Shown in pieces: positions 1-9,034 of a stretch of 25,390 nucleotides of DNA (position 1 is its first letter; each line of letters starts with the position of its first letter). A program made the translations under genes and the position numbers. The notes beneath the pieces were generated by a model, which was given only the letters and a program-made list of their open reading frames with translations, made no database searches and was not told the origin of the DNA. This DNA comes from JBCBKZ01 sp039026975. GTDB lineage: Bacteria > Bacteroidota > Bacteroidia > J057. The stretch is from positions 1-25,390 of the forward strand of contig JBCCLI010000044.1 in NCBI GenBank assembly GCA_039026975.1, given 5' to 3'.

Positions 1-110
1 AAAATCCCCAGACCCCCTCCCTAAGCCCATGGTATTCCTTTCAGGAAGCAACGCTCACTACCCCTGAGTGGTCTTTCCCAGAAGAAAGTCTTAAGAGAAT
101 TCAATGGTAG
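1..110 (+). CDS. 3' end of an unidentified CDS (partial)
   Basis: Frame 3 is open from the left edge to a TAG at 108-110 and encodes 35 residues ending in SFPEESLKRIQW. The composition (W, P, E, S) looks like ordinary protein rather than noise, but no family is recognisable from this tail. The other forward frames close earlier (TAA near 22, TGA near 66). The following 146 bases up to the ATPase gene hold no gene and presumably carry the promoter of the efflux operon. A TolC-type outer-membrane gene would have been a natural upstream neighbour, but nothing here identifies it. Confidence 0.4.
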   Translation, partial: NPQTPSLSPWYSFQEATLTTPEWSFPEESLKRIQW

Positions 111-256
111 GTACCAAGAGAATTATCCTTTTTCGACCAATAGGTGTGTTTTATCTATGACTTTTTCCCTACTGGGAGATCTCATTACCGTACTTAGAAG
201 AAAGATTACTAGTCTACGTCAAAGAAGGAACTTCAACACTATTTATATTACTGAGT

Positions 257-943
257 ATGCTGACCTTAACTAATATCCATAAGTCCTACTCTGTGGGTGC
301 TAACAGCTTACACGTTTTGAAGGGGATTAATATGGACATCCAGGAAGGGGAATTGGTATCCATCATGGGTTCATCAGGCTCAGGGAAGTCTACTCTTCTC
401 AATATTTTAGGAATACTTGATAGCCATGATGAAGGTGAATACCACTTGGATGGAAATCGCATCCACAATTTGAATGAGGCTAAGGCAGCCATATACAGGA
501 ATAAACTCTTAGGGTTTGTCTTTCAGTCCTTTAATCTGATCTCCTTCAAAAATGCCATGGAAAATGTAGCTCTGCCCCTGTATTATCAGAAGGTTAGCAG
601 AAAGAAGAGAAATGAATTAGCCTTAGAGTACCTGGATAAGGTAGGGTTGAAACCATGGGCGGACCATATGCCTAATGAATTATCAGGTGGGCAGAAACAG
701 CGAGTAGCGATAGCTAGGGCATTAATATCTAATCCCTCTGTTATTCTGGCAGATGAACCTACAGGTGCCTTGGACACCCAGACTTCTTATGAGGTAATGG
801 ATGTGCTTAAAGACATTAACCGCTCCGGTAAGACCGTCATCATCGTTACACATGAGCATGATATTTCTGCCATGACAGACAGAATTATCAGACTAAAAGA
901 TGGAAGCATTGAACAAGAAGAAATAGTAGCCTCCGTAAGCTAA
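257..943 (+). CDS. ABC transporter ATP-binding protein, MacB/LolD type
   Basis: This is the cytoplasmic ATPase of a mechanotransmission-type (MacB/LolD/FtsE family) ABC exporter. At 228 residues it is the normal length for a stand-alone ATPase of this group. The motifs are complete: Walker A GSSGSGKST at residues 38-46, Q-loop Gln90, signature LSGGQ at 142-146, Walker B VILADE at 162-167 followed by the family-typical PTGALD, and the H-loop His199. It is the first gene of a four-gene operon, 32 bases before the first permease gene. Here the ATPase is separate from the membrane part, as is usual in Bacteroidota, unlike the fused MacB of Escherichia coli. The family assignment is firm; the substrate (drug, peptide, lipoprotein or other) is not visible. 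Confidence 0.95.
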   Translation: MLTLTNIHKSYSVGANSLHVLKGINMDIQEGELVSIMGSSGSGKSTLLNILGILDSHDEGEYHLDGNRIHNLNEAKAAIYRNKLLGFVFQSFNLISFKNAMENVALPLYYQKVSRKKRNELALEYLDKVGLKPWADHMPNELSGGQKQRVAIARALISNPSVILADEPTGALDTQTSYEVMDVLKDINRSGKTVIIVTHEHDISAMTDRIIRLKDGSIEQEEIVASVS

Positions 944-975
944 TCCCCACCTACAATAATCCTCCAACAAGCGCT

Positions 976-2211
976 ATGTTTGACTTAGATAAGTGGCAGG
1001 AAATATTCAATTCTATTGCGAAGAATAAACTTCGAACCTTTCTCACAGGCTTTAGTGTGGCATGGGGGATATTCATGTTAGTCATTTTACTAGGCTCTGG
1101 TCAAGGACTCCGTAATGGGGTGGTCCGTGAATTTAGGGATGATGCTATGAATAGCATATGGGTAAGACCAGGCCAAACCAGTGTAGGATATAAAGGCCTC
1201 CAACCTGGAAGAAGGCTTCAATTCACTAACCAAACTTATGATGATATAGAAGATAATCTTCCTGGAGTAGAACATATCACAGCCAGGTTCTATATATCTG
1301 GGACAGTAACCTTAACCTACGGAAAAGAGAATGGATCATTTCTGGTAAGATGCGTACACCCGGATCACAAAATTTTGGAGAATACAGACATCGTTGCTGG
1401 TAGGTATATAAATGAGAAAGACCTCACAGATTTCAGGAAAGTGACAGTTATAGGGGTTAAGGTCAAAGAATCTTTCTTTGGAGAGGAAGATCCCATAGGG
1501 AAATATATCAAGGTAAATAACATCCCATTTAAGGTAGTAGGCGTCTTCAAAGATGAAGGCTCAGAAGGTGAGGCAGAGGTGGTATATCTTCCTATTTACA
1601 CTGCCCAAAAAACCTTCAATGGTCAAAATAAAATTAGCCACTTCATGTTCACTGTGGGTGATGCTACCCTAGAGGAGAGTGAACAAATAGCTGCCCAGTT
1701 AAGGACTCGATTATCTAATAACCTGAAGTTTGATGAATCTGATAAGAAGGCTGTCCGTATCTTCAATGCCATAGATGAGTTTCAGCGGTTTATGAGCTTG
1801 TTGGTAGGGATTAAGGTGTTCGTTTGGATTATTGGCATAGGAACCATTCTCGCAGGAGTGGTAGGGGTAAGTAACATTATGCTTATCCTGGTAAAAGAAA
1901 GAACCAAAGAGATAGGAATTCGGAAAGCGTTAGGAGCTACCCCTAATTCTATTATAGGCCTCATTCTCCAGGAATCGATTTTCATTACTTCTGTAGCGGG
2001 ATACTCCGGCCTCATTGCCGGACTGGGCTTGCTGGAACTAGTATCCAGTGCTATGCCGGATAATATGCCCTATTTCACTAACCCTGAAATTGACCTTAGG
2101 GTAGCACTGAGTGCCACCGCTGTACTGATAATTTCAGGTGCAATAGCAGGCTTATTTCCAGCCCTTAGAGCGGCCAGAATCCGTCCCATAGTGGCATTAA
2201 GAGAAGAATAA
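976..2211 (+). CDS. ABC transporter permease, MacB/FtsX type (first of two paralogues)
   Basis: This 411-residue inner-membrane permease has the MacB topology: one N-terminal membrane segment (about residues 19-42, after an amphipathic start MFDLDKWQEIFNSIAKNKLR), a large periplasmic MacB_PCD-like domain (about 45-270), and three C-terminal segments forming the FtsX domain (about 280-405). The stretch GVSNIMLILVKERTKEIGIR after the second segment, then KALGA, is the coupling region typical of the family. It should pair with the ATPase encoded just upstream. It lies 11 bases before a second permease with the same layout and closely similar ends. Family assignment is strong; substrate is unknown. 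Confidence 0.93.
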   Translation: MFDLDKWQEIFNSIAKNKLRTFLTGFSVAWGIFMLVILLGSGQGLRNGVVREFRDDAMNSIWVRPGQTSVGYKGLQPGRRLQFTNQTYDDIEDNLPGVEHITARFYISGTVTLTYGKENGSFLVRCVHPDHKILENTDIVAGRYINEKDLTDFRKVTVIGVKVKESFFGEEDPIGKYIKVNNIPFKVVGVFKDEGSEGEAEVVYLPIYTAQKTFNGQNKISHFMFTVGDATLEESEQIAAQLRTRLSNNLKFDESDKKAVRIFNAIDEFQRFMSLLVGIKVFVWIIGIGTILAGVVGVSNIMLILVKERTKEIGIRKALGATPNSIIGLILQESIFITSVAGYSGLIAGLGLLELVSSAMPDNMPYFTNPEIDLRVALSATAVLIISGAIAGLFPALRAARIRPIVALREE

Positions 2212-2222
2212 CTTAGCTTTCT

Positions 2223-3467
2223 ATGTTTGATATAGACAAGTGGTACGAGATATTTAATTCACTAGCGAAGAACCCGCTCAGAACCGCACTTACTGCCTTT
2301 GGGGTGTTCTGGGGTATATTTATGCTCGTTATTATCCTGGGGGCAGGTAGAGGACTGTATAATGGGGCTGTTCGCGGATTTGATGGAATAGCTAACAACA
2401 GCCTCTTCGTGTGGACCCAAAGAACCAGCAAGCCTTACATGGGGTTACCTGCCGGAAGAAACTTCAATATGAACATAGAAGATTACAAAGCCTTAAAGCT
2501 ACAAATCTCCGAAGCTAACGTAATCTGTCCACGAATTCAAAGAACAGGAGCTACCATTATTCGTGGTTCAGAATCCGGTACCTATAATGTGTTTGGGGAT
2601 TACCCAGAGATAAATCAGGTAGAATCCATTGTGATTGAAGAAGGAAGATTCCTGAATAGGTTGGACATGAATAAAAAAAGGAAATCGGCAGTCATTGGGG
2701 TGAGAATTAAAGAACTATTCTTTGAAGAGGAAGAAGAAGCCATAGGCCAAAACATAAAAATCAATGGTGTCTATTTCAAAGTAGTGGGTGTTTTCAGGAC
2801 TAAAGAGTCTGGTGAGAGAGGCTTAAGAAATACAGAGCGTATACATGTCCCTTTCTCCGCTTTCCAGCAAACCTTTAACTATGGAGGTGTTGTAGGCTGG
2901 TTTGCCATGACGGCTGAAGATGGTGTACGGTCTTCCCTCGTGGAGCAAAAAGTTGTGGAAGCCCTAAAAGTCAGACATAAAATACACCCAGATGATGACC
3001 GCGCCTTTGGCTATGATAATGTTGAAGAAGAGTATGAGAAATTACAAACCTTATTCACTGGTATTTTTGGTTTAAGCTGGTTTGTAGGGGTAATGACCCT
3101 GATTGCAGGAATTATAGGTGTCAGCAATATCATGCTGGTCATTGTAAAAGAAAGAACCAAAGAAATAGGTGTCCGCCGAGCTATAGGAGCAAAACCCTGG
3201 GATATCATGTCTCAGATCATTACTGAATCAGTGTTCCTAACGGCTGTAGCAGGCTTGGTGGGCTTAGCATTTGGCGTATTGATATTGGATCTTATTTCCA
3301 TGGCCATTCCACCAGATGATGATACCATGTTCCTGAATCCAACAGTACAACTTCAAACTGCCTTAATTGCTCTTGGAGTCATGGTATTCTCAGGTGCATT
3401 AGCAGGAGTTATACCTGCCAAAAAAGCCATTAGCATTAGTACAGTAGATGCCTTAAGAACAGAATAA
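2223..3467 (+). CDS. ABC transporter permease, MacB/FtsX type (second paralogue)
   Basis: This 414-residue protein is a clear tandem paralogue of the preceding permease: MFDIDKWYEIFNSLAKNPLR at the start, one N-terminal membrane segment, a periplasmic domain, then three C-terminal segments with GVSNIMLVIVKERTKEIGVR and RAIGA. The periplasmic domains differ much more than the membrane ends, as expected if the two form a heterodimer that binds an asymmetric partner or substrate. It shares the single ATPase and single adaptor of the operon. The next gene starts 38 bases downstream. Confidence 0.93.
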   Translation: MFDIDKWYEIFNSLAKNPLRTALTAFGVFWGIFMLVIILGAGRGLYNGAVRGFDGIANNSLFVWTQRTSKPYMGLPAGRNFNMNIEDYKALKLQISEANVICPRIQRTGATIIRGSESGTYNVFGDYPEINQVESIVIEEGRFLNRLDMNKKRKSAVIGVRIKELFFEEEEEAIGQNIKINGVYFKVVGVFRTKESGERGLRNTERIHVPFSAFQQTFNYGGVVGWFAMTAEDGVRSSLVEQKVVEALKVRHKIHPDDDRAFGYDNVEEEYEKLQTLFTGIFGLSWFVGVMTLIAGIIGVSNIMLVIVKERTKEIGVRRAIGAKPWDIMSQIITESVFLTAVAGLVGLAFGVLILDLISMAIPPDDDTMFLNPTVQLQTALIALGVMVFSGALAGVIPAKKAISISTVDALRTE

Positions 3468-3505
3468 ATATATCAACCTTTAATTATCACTATCTATACC
3501 TACAT

Positions 3506-4600
3506 ATGAGAAGTGCACTAATCGTTACCACCATCGTTCTTCTGTTAGCAGGTTGTGTAGGAGTCCTGTATTACTTATACACTAAAAACCAAGAGGAACC
3601 CATCGTTTATAAAACGGAAAAACCTGAAGTGAGAACCATCATTAAAAAGGCAGTAGCTACAGGTTCCGTCATTCCTCGGAAGGAAGTGGAAATTAAGCCA
3701 CAAGTTTCTGGACTCATCAAGAAGCTATATGTAGAGGAAGGAGACATCATTAAGAAAGGTGATTTGATAGCCCAGATAGAAATAGTGCCTGATATGGTCT
3801 CCATGAACAATGCAGAAAACAGGGTGAATAGGGCTAAAATTTCTTTAGATAACGCCCAAAAAGATTTCAATAGGAATGAACCCCTCCTAAAAGACGGGGT
3901 AATCTCAGCAGCAGATTTTCAGGTGTTTGAACTAGCCATTAAAAATGCCAAGGAAGAACTGCAAGCAGCCAGAGATAACCTGGAGTTAATCCGTAAAGGA
4001 TCTACCAAAAAGTATGGATCCAGGGGAAATACAAACGTACGTGCTACCATAGCCGGTATGGTCCTCGCTGTGCCTATTGAAGAAGGGAATTCTGTCATAG
4101 AAGCTAATACTTTTAATGATGGGACCACCATAGCCTCTATAGCCAATATGAATGAGATGATCTTTGAAGGGCTGGTAGATGAGTCAGAAGTAGGAAAAAT
4201 CAAACAAGGAATGGACCTTATTTTGACCATTGGAGCTATAGAAAATGAGGAGTTCCATGCAAAGCTGGAGCACATAGCGCCTAAGGGAGTAGAAGAAAAT
4301 GGTGCTATCCAATTTACCATCAAAGCGGCACTAGAGCTAAAAGAAGACCAGTTTATCAGGGCTAACTATAGTGCAAATGCGGATATAGTTCTGGACAGGG
4401 AAGATAGTGTACTATCTATACCTGAGAGCCTTTTAGTATTTGAAGGAGATTCTACCTTTGTAGAAATAGAAAAGAGCGAGCAGAAGTTTGAAAAGACCTT
4501 TATAGAAACAGGACTGTCAGACGGAATCCATATACAAGTGGTTCGCGGCCTTAAGCAGGAGACAAATATTAAGAATCCCAATGCCATCATTGAAAGCTAA
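3506..4600 (+). CDS. Periplasmic adaptor (membrane-fusion protein), MacA/HlyD family
   Basis: This 364-residue adaptor would bridge the permease pair to an outer-membrane TolC-type channel. It has an N-terminal hydrophobic segment (about residues 3-25), a lipoyl-like half domain (VEIKPQVSGLIKKLYVEEGD, glycines typical of the barrel-sandwich hybrid), a helical hairpin (about 95-165), the returning lipoyl half (ATIAGMVLAVPIEEG), and beta-barrel and membrane-proximal domains. It is the last gene of the operon and is followed by a strong terminator. The N-terminus contains LLAGC at residues 13-17, which could be a lipobox, but the hydrophobic stretch continues past the Cys, so a plain membrane anchor is also possible. 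No TolC gene is in the window. Confidence 0.92.
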   Translation: MRSALIVTTIVLLLAGCVGVLYYLYTKNQEEPIVYKTEKPEVRTIIKKAVATGSVIPRKEVEIKPQVSGLIKKLYVEEGDIIKKGDLIAQIEIVPDMVSMNNAENRVNRAKISLDNAQKDFNRNEPLLKDGVISAADFQVFELAIKNAKEELQAARDNLELIRKGSTKKYGSRGNTNVRATIAGMVLAVPIEEGNSVIEANTFNDGTTIASIANMNEMIFEGLVDESEVGKIKQGMDLILTIGAIENEEFHAKLEHIAPKGVEENGAIQFTIKAALELKEDQFIRANYSANADIVLDREDSVLSIPESLLVFEGDSTFVEIEKSEQKFEKTFIETGLSDGIHIQVVRGLKQETNIKNPNAIIES

Positions 4601-4627
4601 CATTCGTTAATACCATCTTTTCTAATA

Positions 4628-4656
4628 CCGCAGTTCTCGTAGAATTGCGGTTTTTT
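4628..4656 (+). terminator. Rho-independent terminator of the MacAB-type operon
   Basis: CCGCAGTTCT at 4628-4637 pairs with AGAATTGCGG at 4641-4650 (10 pairs, one G-U) around a 3-base loop, followed directly by six T residues at 4651-4656. It lies 28 bases after the adaptor gene's stop codon, so it ends the efflux operon. It also separates the operon from the kinase gene that starts at 4840. Confidence 0.9.
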
Positions 4657-4839
4657 GCTTTCAGGCTATAAATATTTGAAAAAGTGTATGGAAATTTTAT
4701 ATTACAAATTAAACTGAATAGACTATTAAACTAAGTACAGCCTGTAACGTTAACACTTTAGAAGAAATAGAGGAATTACCGGATTCACGCCTATAATCCG
4801 TATCTTGCACTAATAAGGTAAACAACTGCTTAGAGGCGA

Positions 4840-7533
4840 ATGAGATATCTTAGGCATCTGTACATGTTCATTATCCTGATATTGACGCTGTCAGTACAGG
4901 AAACCTATGCCCAAGAAGTTCCTGACAGCATAGCTACGTTAAGCCAGGTAGACCAGTGGGAATACTATAACAACCAGATGTGGCATAACATCAAAAATAG
5001 GGAACTCGCCCTGAATTATGCCAAAAGATCTCTCAATATCAGTAAAGGCCTCGGAGACAGAATCTTAGAAGCTACCAGCCTCCATAACCTGGGAAGGTTA
5101 CACGAGTTTTATGAAGATTATGAACTGGCTAGAATACGGCTACAGAGGTCCCTGGATCTAAGGCGTGTTTATGCTTCAGACCAGGAAATCATCCTTACCC
5201 TGAACAAGCTCGGTGAGATCTATAAAAAACTAGGGAATTATGAGGCCTCCATCATAAACTATCAAGAAGTTCTTCAACTTTCTCTCACTATAGCGGATAG
5301 CTCCAATGCTGCCCTTGCTTATGAAAAAATAGGATTTGTCCGTCTGGATGAAGAAAAGTATGAACTCGCCCAGAAAGCCTTTTTCAGTTCGCTAGAAATA
5401 AATTCTGCCCTAAAAGACTCTATGGGAATCTCTAATGCCTACACCAATATAGGGGAAGTGCTAAGTCTTTCCAGGAGGTCCTTATCAGCCATAGATAGTT
5501 ATAAGAATGCACTAAGTATTCACCAAAAACTCTTAAACCACGAGGAAGAAGCTGCTACCCTCCATAAAATAGGAGAAGAATTCCTGGCAATGGACAGTAC
5601 AGACCTCGCCAGAAGGTTTTTAGATAAGGCTCTTTCCATCAGGGAAGAATTATCTGATAGAAAAGGCTCGGCAGAAACGCTCAACCTTATAGGGGATTCC
5701 TACAAGGCAGAAAACCTATTCAGGGAAGCAAAGAAACATTATCTCTACTCCCTGGATATGCAAACCGTAGTGGGAGATACCCTGGCTAAGACCCTTTATA
5801 ATTTAGGAGAGGTTAACTACTATTTAAATGAGAAAGAGGAGTCCCTGGAATACCTTAATGCTAGCCTCAACCTAAAACACAGCCGCCAAAGTGATCCTTC
5901 TCGTAAGAGTAGCTATGAGCTTCTTTCTAAAATTTATGAAGAGTTAGGAGACTATCAGCTTTCCCTGCTCTACTACCAAAGATTTAATGGACTGGATGAC
6001 TCACTAGCGTTAAAAGAAAAGGATAGGGTATATGCTGAGCACTTGAATAAGTATGAGAATGATAAGAGAAGAAAAGAATTAGAACTTTCCCGTGAGAGAG
6101 AAGAGAATACCCGTCTGGAGAAAAACCAGACCCAGCTAATTCTCATATTTGTGGCTGTAGCCCTGGTATTCTCCCTAATTATGACAGGACTCATCTATAG
6201 GCAGAATAACATTCAGCGTAGACAGAATGAAAAGCTGGAAAAGCAAAATAAGGTCATTAATAGCCAGATACGGCAACTTCATAAAATCAACACCCACCTG
6301 GAGGATGCCAAAGTGCAGGCAGAGTCAGCCTCTATAGCTAAGTCTGAGTTTCTCGCTACCATGAGTCATGAGATTAGGACACCCATGAATGGAATCATAG
6401 GAATGACTAATCTACTCCTAGATACAGACCTAAATAATAGACAAAACGACTACGCACAGAATATCTCTACCAGCAGCAATAATCTATTATCTATACTCAA
6501 TGATATTCTGGATTATTCTCGTGTAGAAGCAGGGAAGCTAGAGCTGGAAATTAGAAGTCTCAAGCTAGAATATCTCCTGGATGAGGTTATGGCCTTATTC
6601 AGGACCAAGGCGAATGAAAATGGCCTTAAGCTGGACTATCACCTTGATAGTCAGGTACCTCCCTTCATACAAGGGGATTCTACCAGACTGAGGCAAGTGC
6701 TGGTGAATCTGGTAAGCAATGCCCTAAAGTTTACTAAGCAGGGCTTCATCCACATAGAAGTAAGACTAGCCCATACCAGCCAGAAGGTACTTTCACATCA
6801 AGAACCCTTTTTACTTGAATTTGCCGTTACGGATACAGGAATAGGAATACCCGCTGAGAAGCAAAAAAATATTTTTGACTCCTTCCAGCAAGTAGATAAC
6901 TCCATTTCTCGGAAGTTTGGTGGAGTAGGATTGGGACTGGCTATCTGTAATAAGCTGGTACAGCTTATGGGAGGCTCTATCAAGGTGGAAAGTGAGGTCA
7001 GTAAGGGGTCTACCTTCCTGTTTACCATAGCTACAGAAGCTGACAGACAAGCAGAACTAAGTGATGATGGAGCTAGGCATGCGGATAAATTCGAATTTGA
7101 TCAGCTGCTAGGAGATAAGTACCCTATCAACATTCTGGTAGCAGAAGATAATATGATTAACCAGACTGTCATAGAAGGCATACTGGAGAAAATGGGCTTC
7201 CAAATCAGAATAGTAGAGAACGGTCTGGAAGTTCTTGAAGCCTTAGAACAAATGCCTGTAGATATGATATTCATGGACATACAGATGCCAGAAATGGACG
7301 GTCTGACAGCTACGGAGAATATCATCAAACGGTATGGGGATAAAAGACCTGTCCTGGTAGCTATGACGGCTAATGCCATGATGGGTGTGCGCGAGCATTA
7401 CCTGCGGGTAGGCCTGGACGACTATATCAGCAAACCCTTCAAATTACAAGACCTGGAGCAGGTTATTACCCAGTGGGGGGATATGATTCTTGCCAAACGC
7501 CTCAGCCAGGGTGTGAAGCAAGACTATAACTGA
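4840..7533 (+). CDS. TPR-containing hybrid histidine kinase / response regulator
   Basis: This 897-residue membrane sensor begins with a signal peptide ending near YAQ (residue 25). About ten TPR-like helical repeats follow (about 45-400, with many A/L/Y spaced helices), which should be periplasmic. Then come a short charged coiled coil, one membrane segment (about 432-454), a second coiled coil, a HisKA domain with phospho-acceptor His510 in SHEIRTP, a HATPase_c domain (NALKF, DTGIGIP, GVGLGLAI), and a C-terminal receiver with Asp813 in MDIQMPEMDG. This fits a phosphorelay protein that needs an HPt partner, and none is encoded nearby. It has its own upstream region after the terminator. Its end overlaps the convergent LOG-family gene by 10 bases. 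The ligand is unknown. Confidence 0.93.
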   Translation: MRYLRHLYMFIILILTLSVQETYAQEVPDSIATLSQVDQWEYYNNQMWHNIKNRELALNYAKRSLNISKGLGDRILEATSLHNLGRLHEFYEDYELARIRLQRSLDLRRVYASDQEIILTLNKLGEIYKKLGNYEASIINYQEVLQLSLTIADSSNAALAYEKIGFVRLDEEKYELAQKAFFSSLEINSALKDSMGISNAYTNIGEVLSLSRRSLSAIDSYKNALSIHQKLLNHEEEAATLHKIGEEFLAMDSTDLARRFLDKALSIREELSDRKGSAETLNLIGDSYKAENLFREAKKHYLYSLDMQTVVGDTLAKTLYNLGEVNYYLNEKEESLEYLNASLNLKHSRQSDPSRKSSYELLSKIYEELGDYQLSLLYYQRFNGLDDSLALKEKDRVYAEHLNKYENDKRRKELELSREREENTRLEKNQTQLILIFVAVALVFSLIMTGLIYRQNNIQRRQNEKLEKQNKVINSQIRQLHKINTHLEDAKVQAESASIAKSEFLATMSHEIRTPMNGIIGMTNLLLDTDLNNRQNDYAQNISTSSNNLLSILNDILDYSRVEAGKLELEIRSLKLEYLLDEVMALFRTKANENGLKLDYHLDSQVPPFIQGDSTRLRQVLVNLVSNALKFTKQGFIHIEVRLAHTSQKVLSHQEPFLLEFAVTDTGIGIPAEKQKNIFDSFQQVDNSISRKFGGVGLGLAICNKLVQLMGGSIKVESEVSKGSTFLFTIATEADRQAELSDDGARHADKFEFDQLLGDKYPINILVAEDNMINQTVIEGILEKMGFQIRIVENGLEVLEALEQMPVDMIFMDIQMPEMDGLTATENIIKRYGDKRPVLVAMTANAMMGVREHYLRVGLDDYISKPFKLQDLEQVITQWGDMILAKRLSQGVKQDYN

Positions 7534-8111
7534 TCTTTGTTGAGCCACTTTTCTACTTCAGGGAAAGAATAGGCAGCCATCTTTTCTAGTAACTTCCTGG
7601 GGTCATTATCTACGAGCACCATAGCTCTGTTTTCCGCCTTCAAATAGCCTTCCTCTACCATGGTATCCATGAAGGTCAGTAAACCATCAAAGTATCCTGA
7701 GGTGTTCAGTAAACCTATTGGCTTTTGATGTAGGCCTAGCTGGGCCCAGGTAAGGATCTCTGCCAGCTCATCCAAGGTACCAAACCCTCCTGGCATGGCT
7801 ACAAACCCATCAGCTATTTCACTCATGAGCTGCTTCCGTTCATGCATAGTATCCACCACATGTATCTTCTGTATGCCTGTATGGCCCACCTCCTTTTTCA
7901 TCAAGAAATCAGGTATAACTCCTACTACCTGTCCCCCCTTAGTCAAGATCTCATCAGCGATGATTCCCATCAGGCCCACTTTTCCCCCTCCAAAAACCAT
8001 GGATATGGATTTTTCAACCATATGCGCCCCTAGTGCCTGAGCCCCTTGGGTATATACCTCACGTTTTCCAGGACTAGAACCGCAGAAAATACATAGATAG
8101 GAGAATGACAT
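7524..8111 (-). CDS. LOG-family nucleotide phosphoribohydrolase (TIGR00730 family, Rossmann fold)
   Basis: This 195-residue protein belongs to the LOG / TIGR00730 family, whose characterised members cleave the N-glycosidic bond of nucleoside 5'-monophosphates, including cytokinin ribotides. The diagnostic PGGFGTLDE is at residues 107-115 and the active-site Arg lies in HERKQLM (about residue 92). The N-terminal CIFCGSSPG and GGGKVGLMG are the family's nucleotide-binding turns. It is normal in length. It lies 9 bases after the aldose-epimerase-like gene and probably shares its transcript. Its 3' end overlaps the hybrid kinase gene by 10 bases on the other strand. In most bacteria the physiological substrate is uncertain, so a plant-hormone role should not be assumed. 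Confidence 0.9.
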   Translation of the reverse strand: MSFSYLCIFCGSSPGKREVYTQGAQALGAHMVEKSISMVFGGGKVGLMGIIADEILTKGGQVVGVIPDFLMKKEVGHTGIQKIHVVDTMHERKQLMSEIADGFVAMPGGFGTLDELAEILTWAQLGLHQKPIGLLNTSGYFDGLLTFMDTMVEEGYLKAENRAMVLVDNDPRKLLEKMAAYSFPEVEKWLNKDQL

Positions 8112-8120
8112 GAATGCAAG

Positions 8121-8984
8121 TTAGCTTATTTCTATGGTATAGGCACAGGTGAAAGTATCTTTAGGTTCTAGCACCTGGATACCTTCTTTCTCTAAGAATT
8201 CCCCACTGGCAGTAGCAGCATCTGCATGTCCATACCAAGGCTCCAGACAAACAAAGGGGGCGTCAGGCTTAGCCCAAATCCCTAAGTATGGGAAGCCCTC
8301 AAAATGCAGGGTAACAGCATGATCGCTTTTGGTAGATGCTAACTTAACCCAGTTGGAAGTGAGTCCCCTAAAAATTAATGCATCCCTATCAAACAAACCC
8401 TTGTGGATGGGTATGGTATCCTCATTCTCCAAAATAGGCGAGGAATTTCCAGAAATTAACCCTTCCTCAAGTAGATCTACTGCTATGGTCTCCTTATTCT
8501 CAAATCTGATCTGATAATCTGTAAACGCTTCTGTGGGGAGTATGGGACAGCTAAACCCAGGATGACCTCCTATAGAGAATGGAAGCGCCTTATCTCCAGG
8601 ATTTTTTACCAAATAACTAACCATAATCTTGTTGTCCTCCAACTTGTATGTTACAGTTAACTCAAATTCAAAGGGATAAATAGGCAGGGTCTGGGTATCT
8701 GTAACTAACCGGAGAGAAGCTTCTGTATCAGTCTGTGAGAGAAGTGCAAACTTCCTATCCCTGGCTAAACCATGCTGCTTCATGGAAAACTTCTTCCCTC
8801 CGTAAAGATATTGATCATTTTTCAGGCGACCCACTATAGGAAATAAAATGGGAGCGTGCCTGCTCCAAATATCAGGATCAGCCTTCCACAAATACTCCAG
8901 CTCTTTATGTACTATACTATGAAGCTCGGCGCCTTGTGCAGATAAATTTACGGTAAGAAGGGAGTTAGATAGGGTAATGTTCAC
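8121..8984 (-). CDS. Aldose 1-epimerase-like protein (galactose mutarotase superfamily)
   Basis: This 287-residue cytoplasmic protein has the beta-sandwich signature of the mutarotase superfamily. Evidence includes an N-terminal GAELHSIVHK...YLWKADPDIWSRHAPILFPIVGRL region, the catalytic-type His in SIGGHPGFSCP and the Glu in CLEPWYGHADA. It resembles the LacX/YeaD-like subgroup rather than classical GalM, which is longer. No signal peptide is present. It lies between the aspartyl protease gene (50 bases upstream) and the LOG-family gene (9 bases downstream), with no sugar-pathway neighbours, so the exact sugar or sugar phosphate cannot be inferred. Confidence 0.88.
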   Translation of the reverse strand: MNITLSNSLLTVNLSAQGAELHSIVHKELEYLWKADPDIWSRHAPILFPIVGRLKNDQYLYGGKKFSMKQHGLARDRKFALLSQTDTEASLRLVTDTQTLPIYPFEFELTVTYKLEDNKIMVSYLVKNPGDKALPFSIGGHPGFSCPILPTEAFTDYQIRFENKETIAVDLLEEGLISGNSSPILENEDTIPIHKGLFDRDALIFRGLTSNWVKLASTKSDHAVTLHFEGFPYLGIWAKPDAPFVCLEPWYGHADAATASGEFLEKEGIQVLEPKDTFTCAYTIEIS

Positions 8985-9034
8985 GTTAGTTCAGTGGTAT
9001 GAATCTTAGACCTGCTTAAGATACCACTAATCTG

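Noticed and set aside
3506..3560. LLAGC in the adaptor as a lipoprotein signal
   Set aside because: The hydrophobic run continues well beyond the Cys (VGVLYYLY), so a membrane anchor fits at least as well; kept only as a note.
4801..4816. TATCTTGC as a -7 promoter element for the hybrid kinase
   Set aside because: Two bases off in the TTTG part and no matching -33 element at the right distance.
7795..8040. 81-residue plus-strand ORF opposite the LOG-family gene, and other antisense ORFs across the window
   Set aside because: They lie wholly opposite strong conserved genes, with low-complexity S/P/I-rich translations and no motifs.
7524..8111. Naming the LOG-family gene as a cytokinin-producing enzyme
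   Set aside because: The family is widespread in bacteria without plant association; only the phosphoribohydrolase fold is supported.
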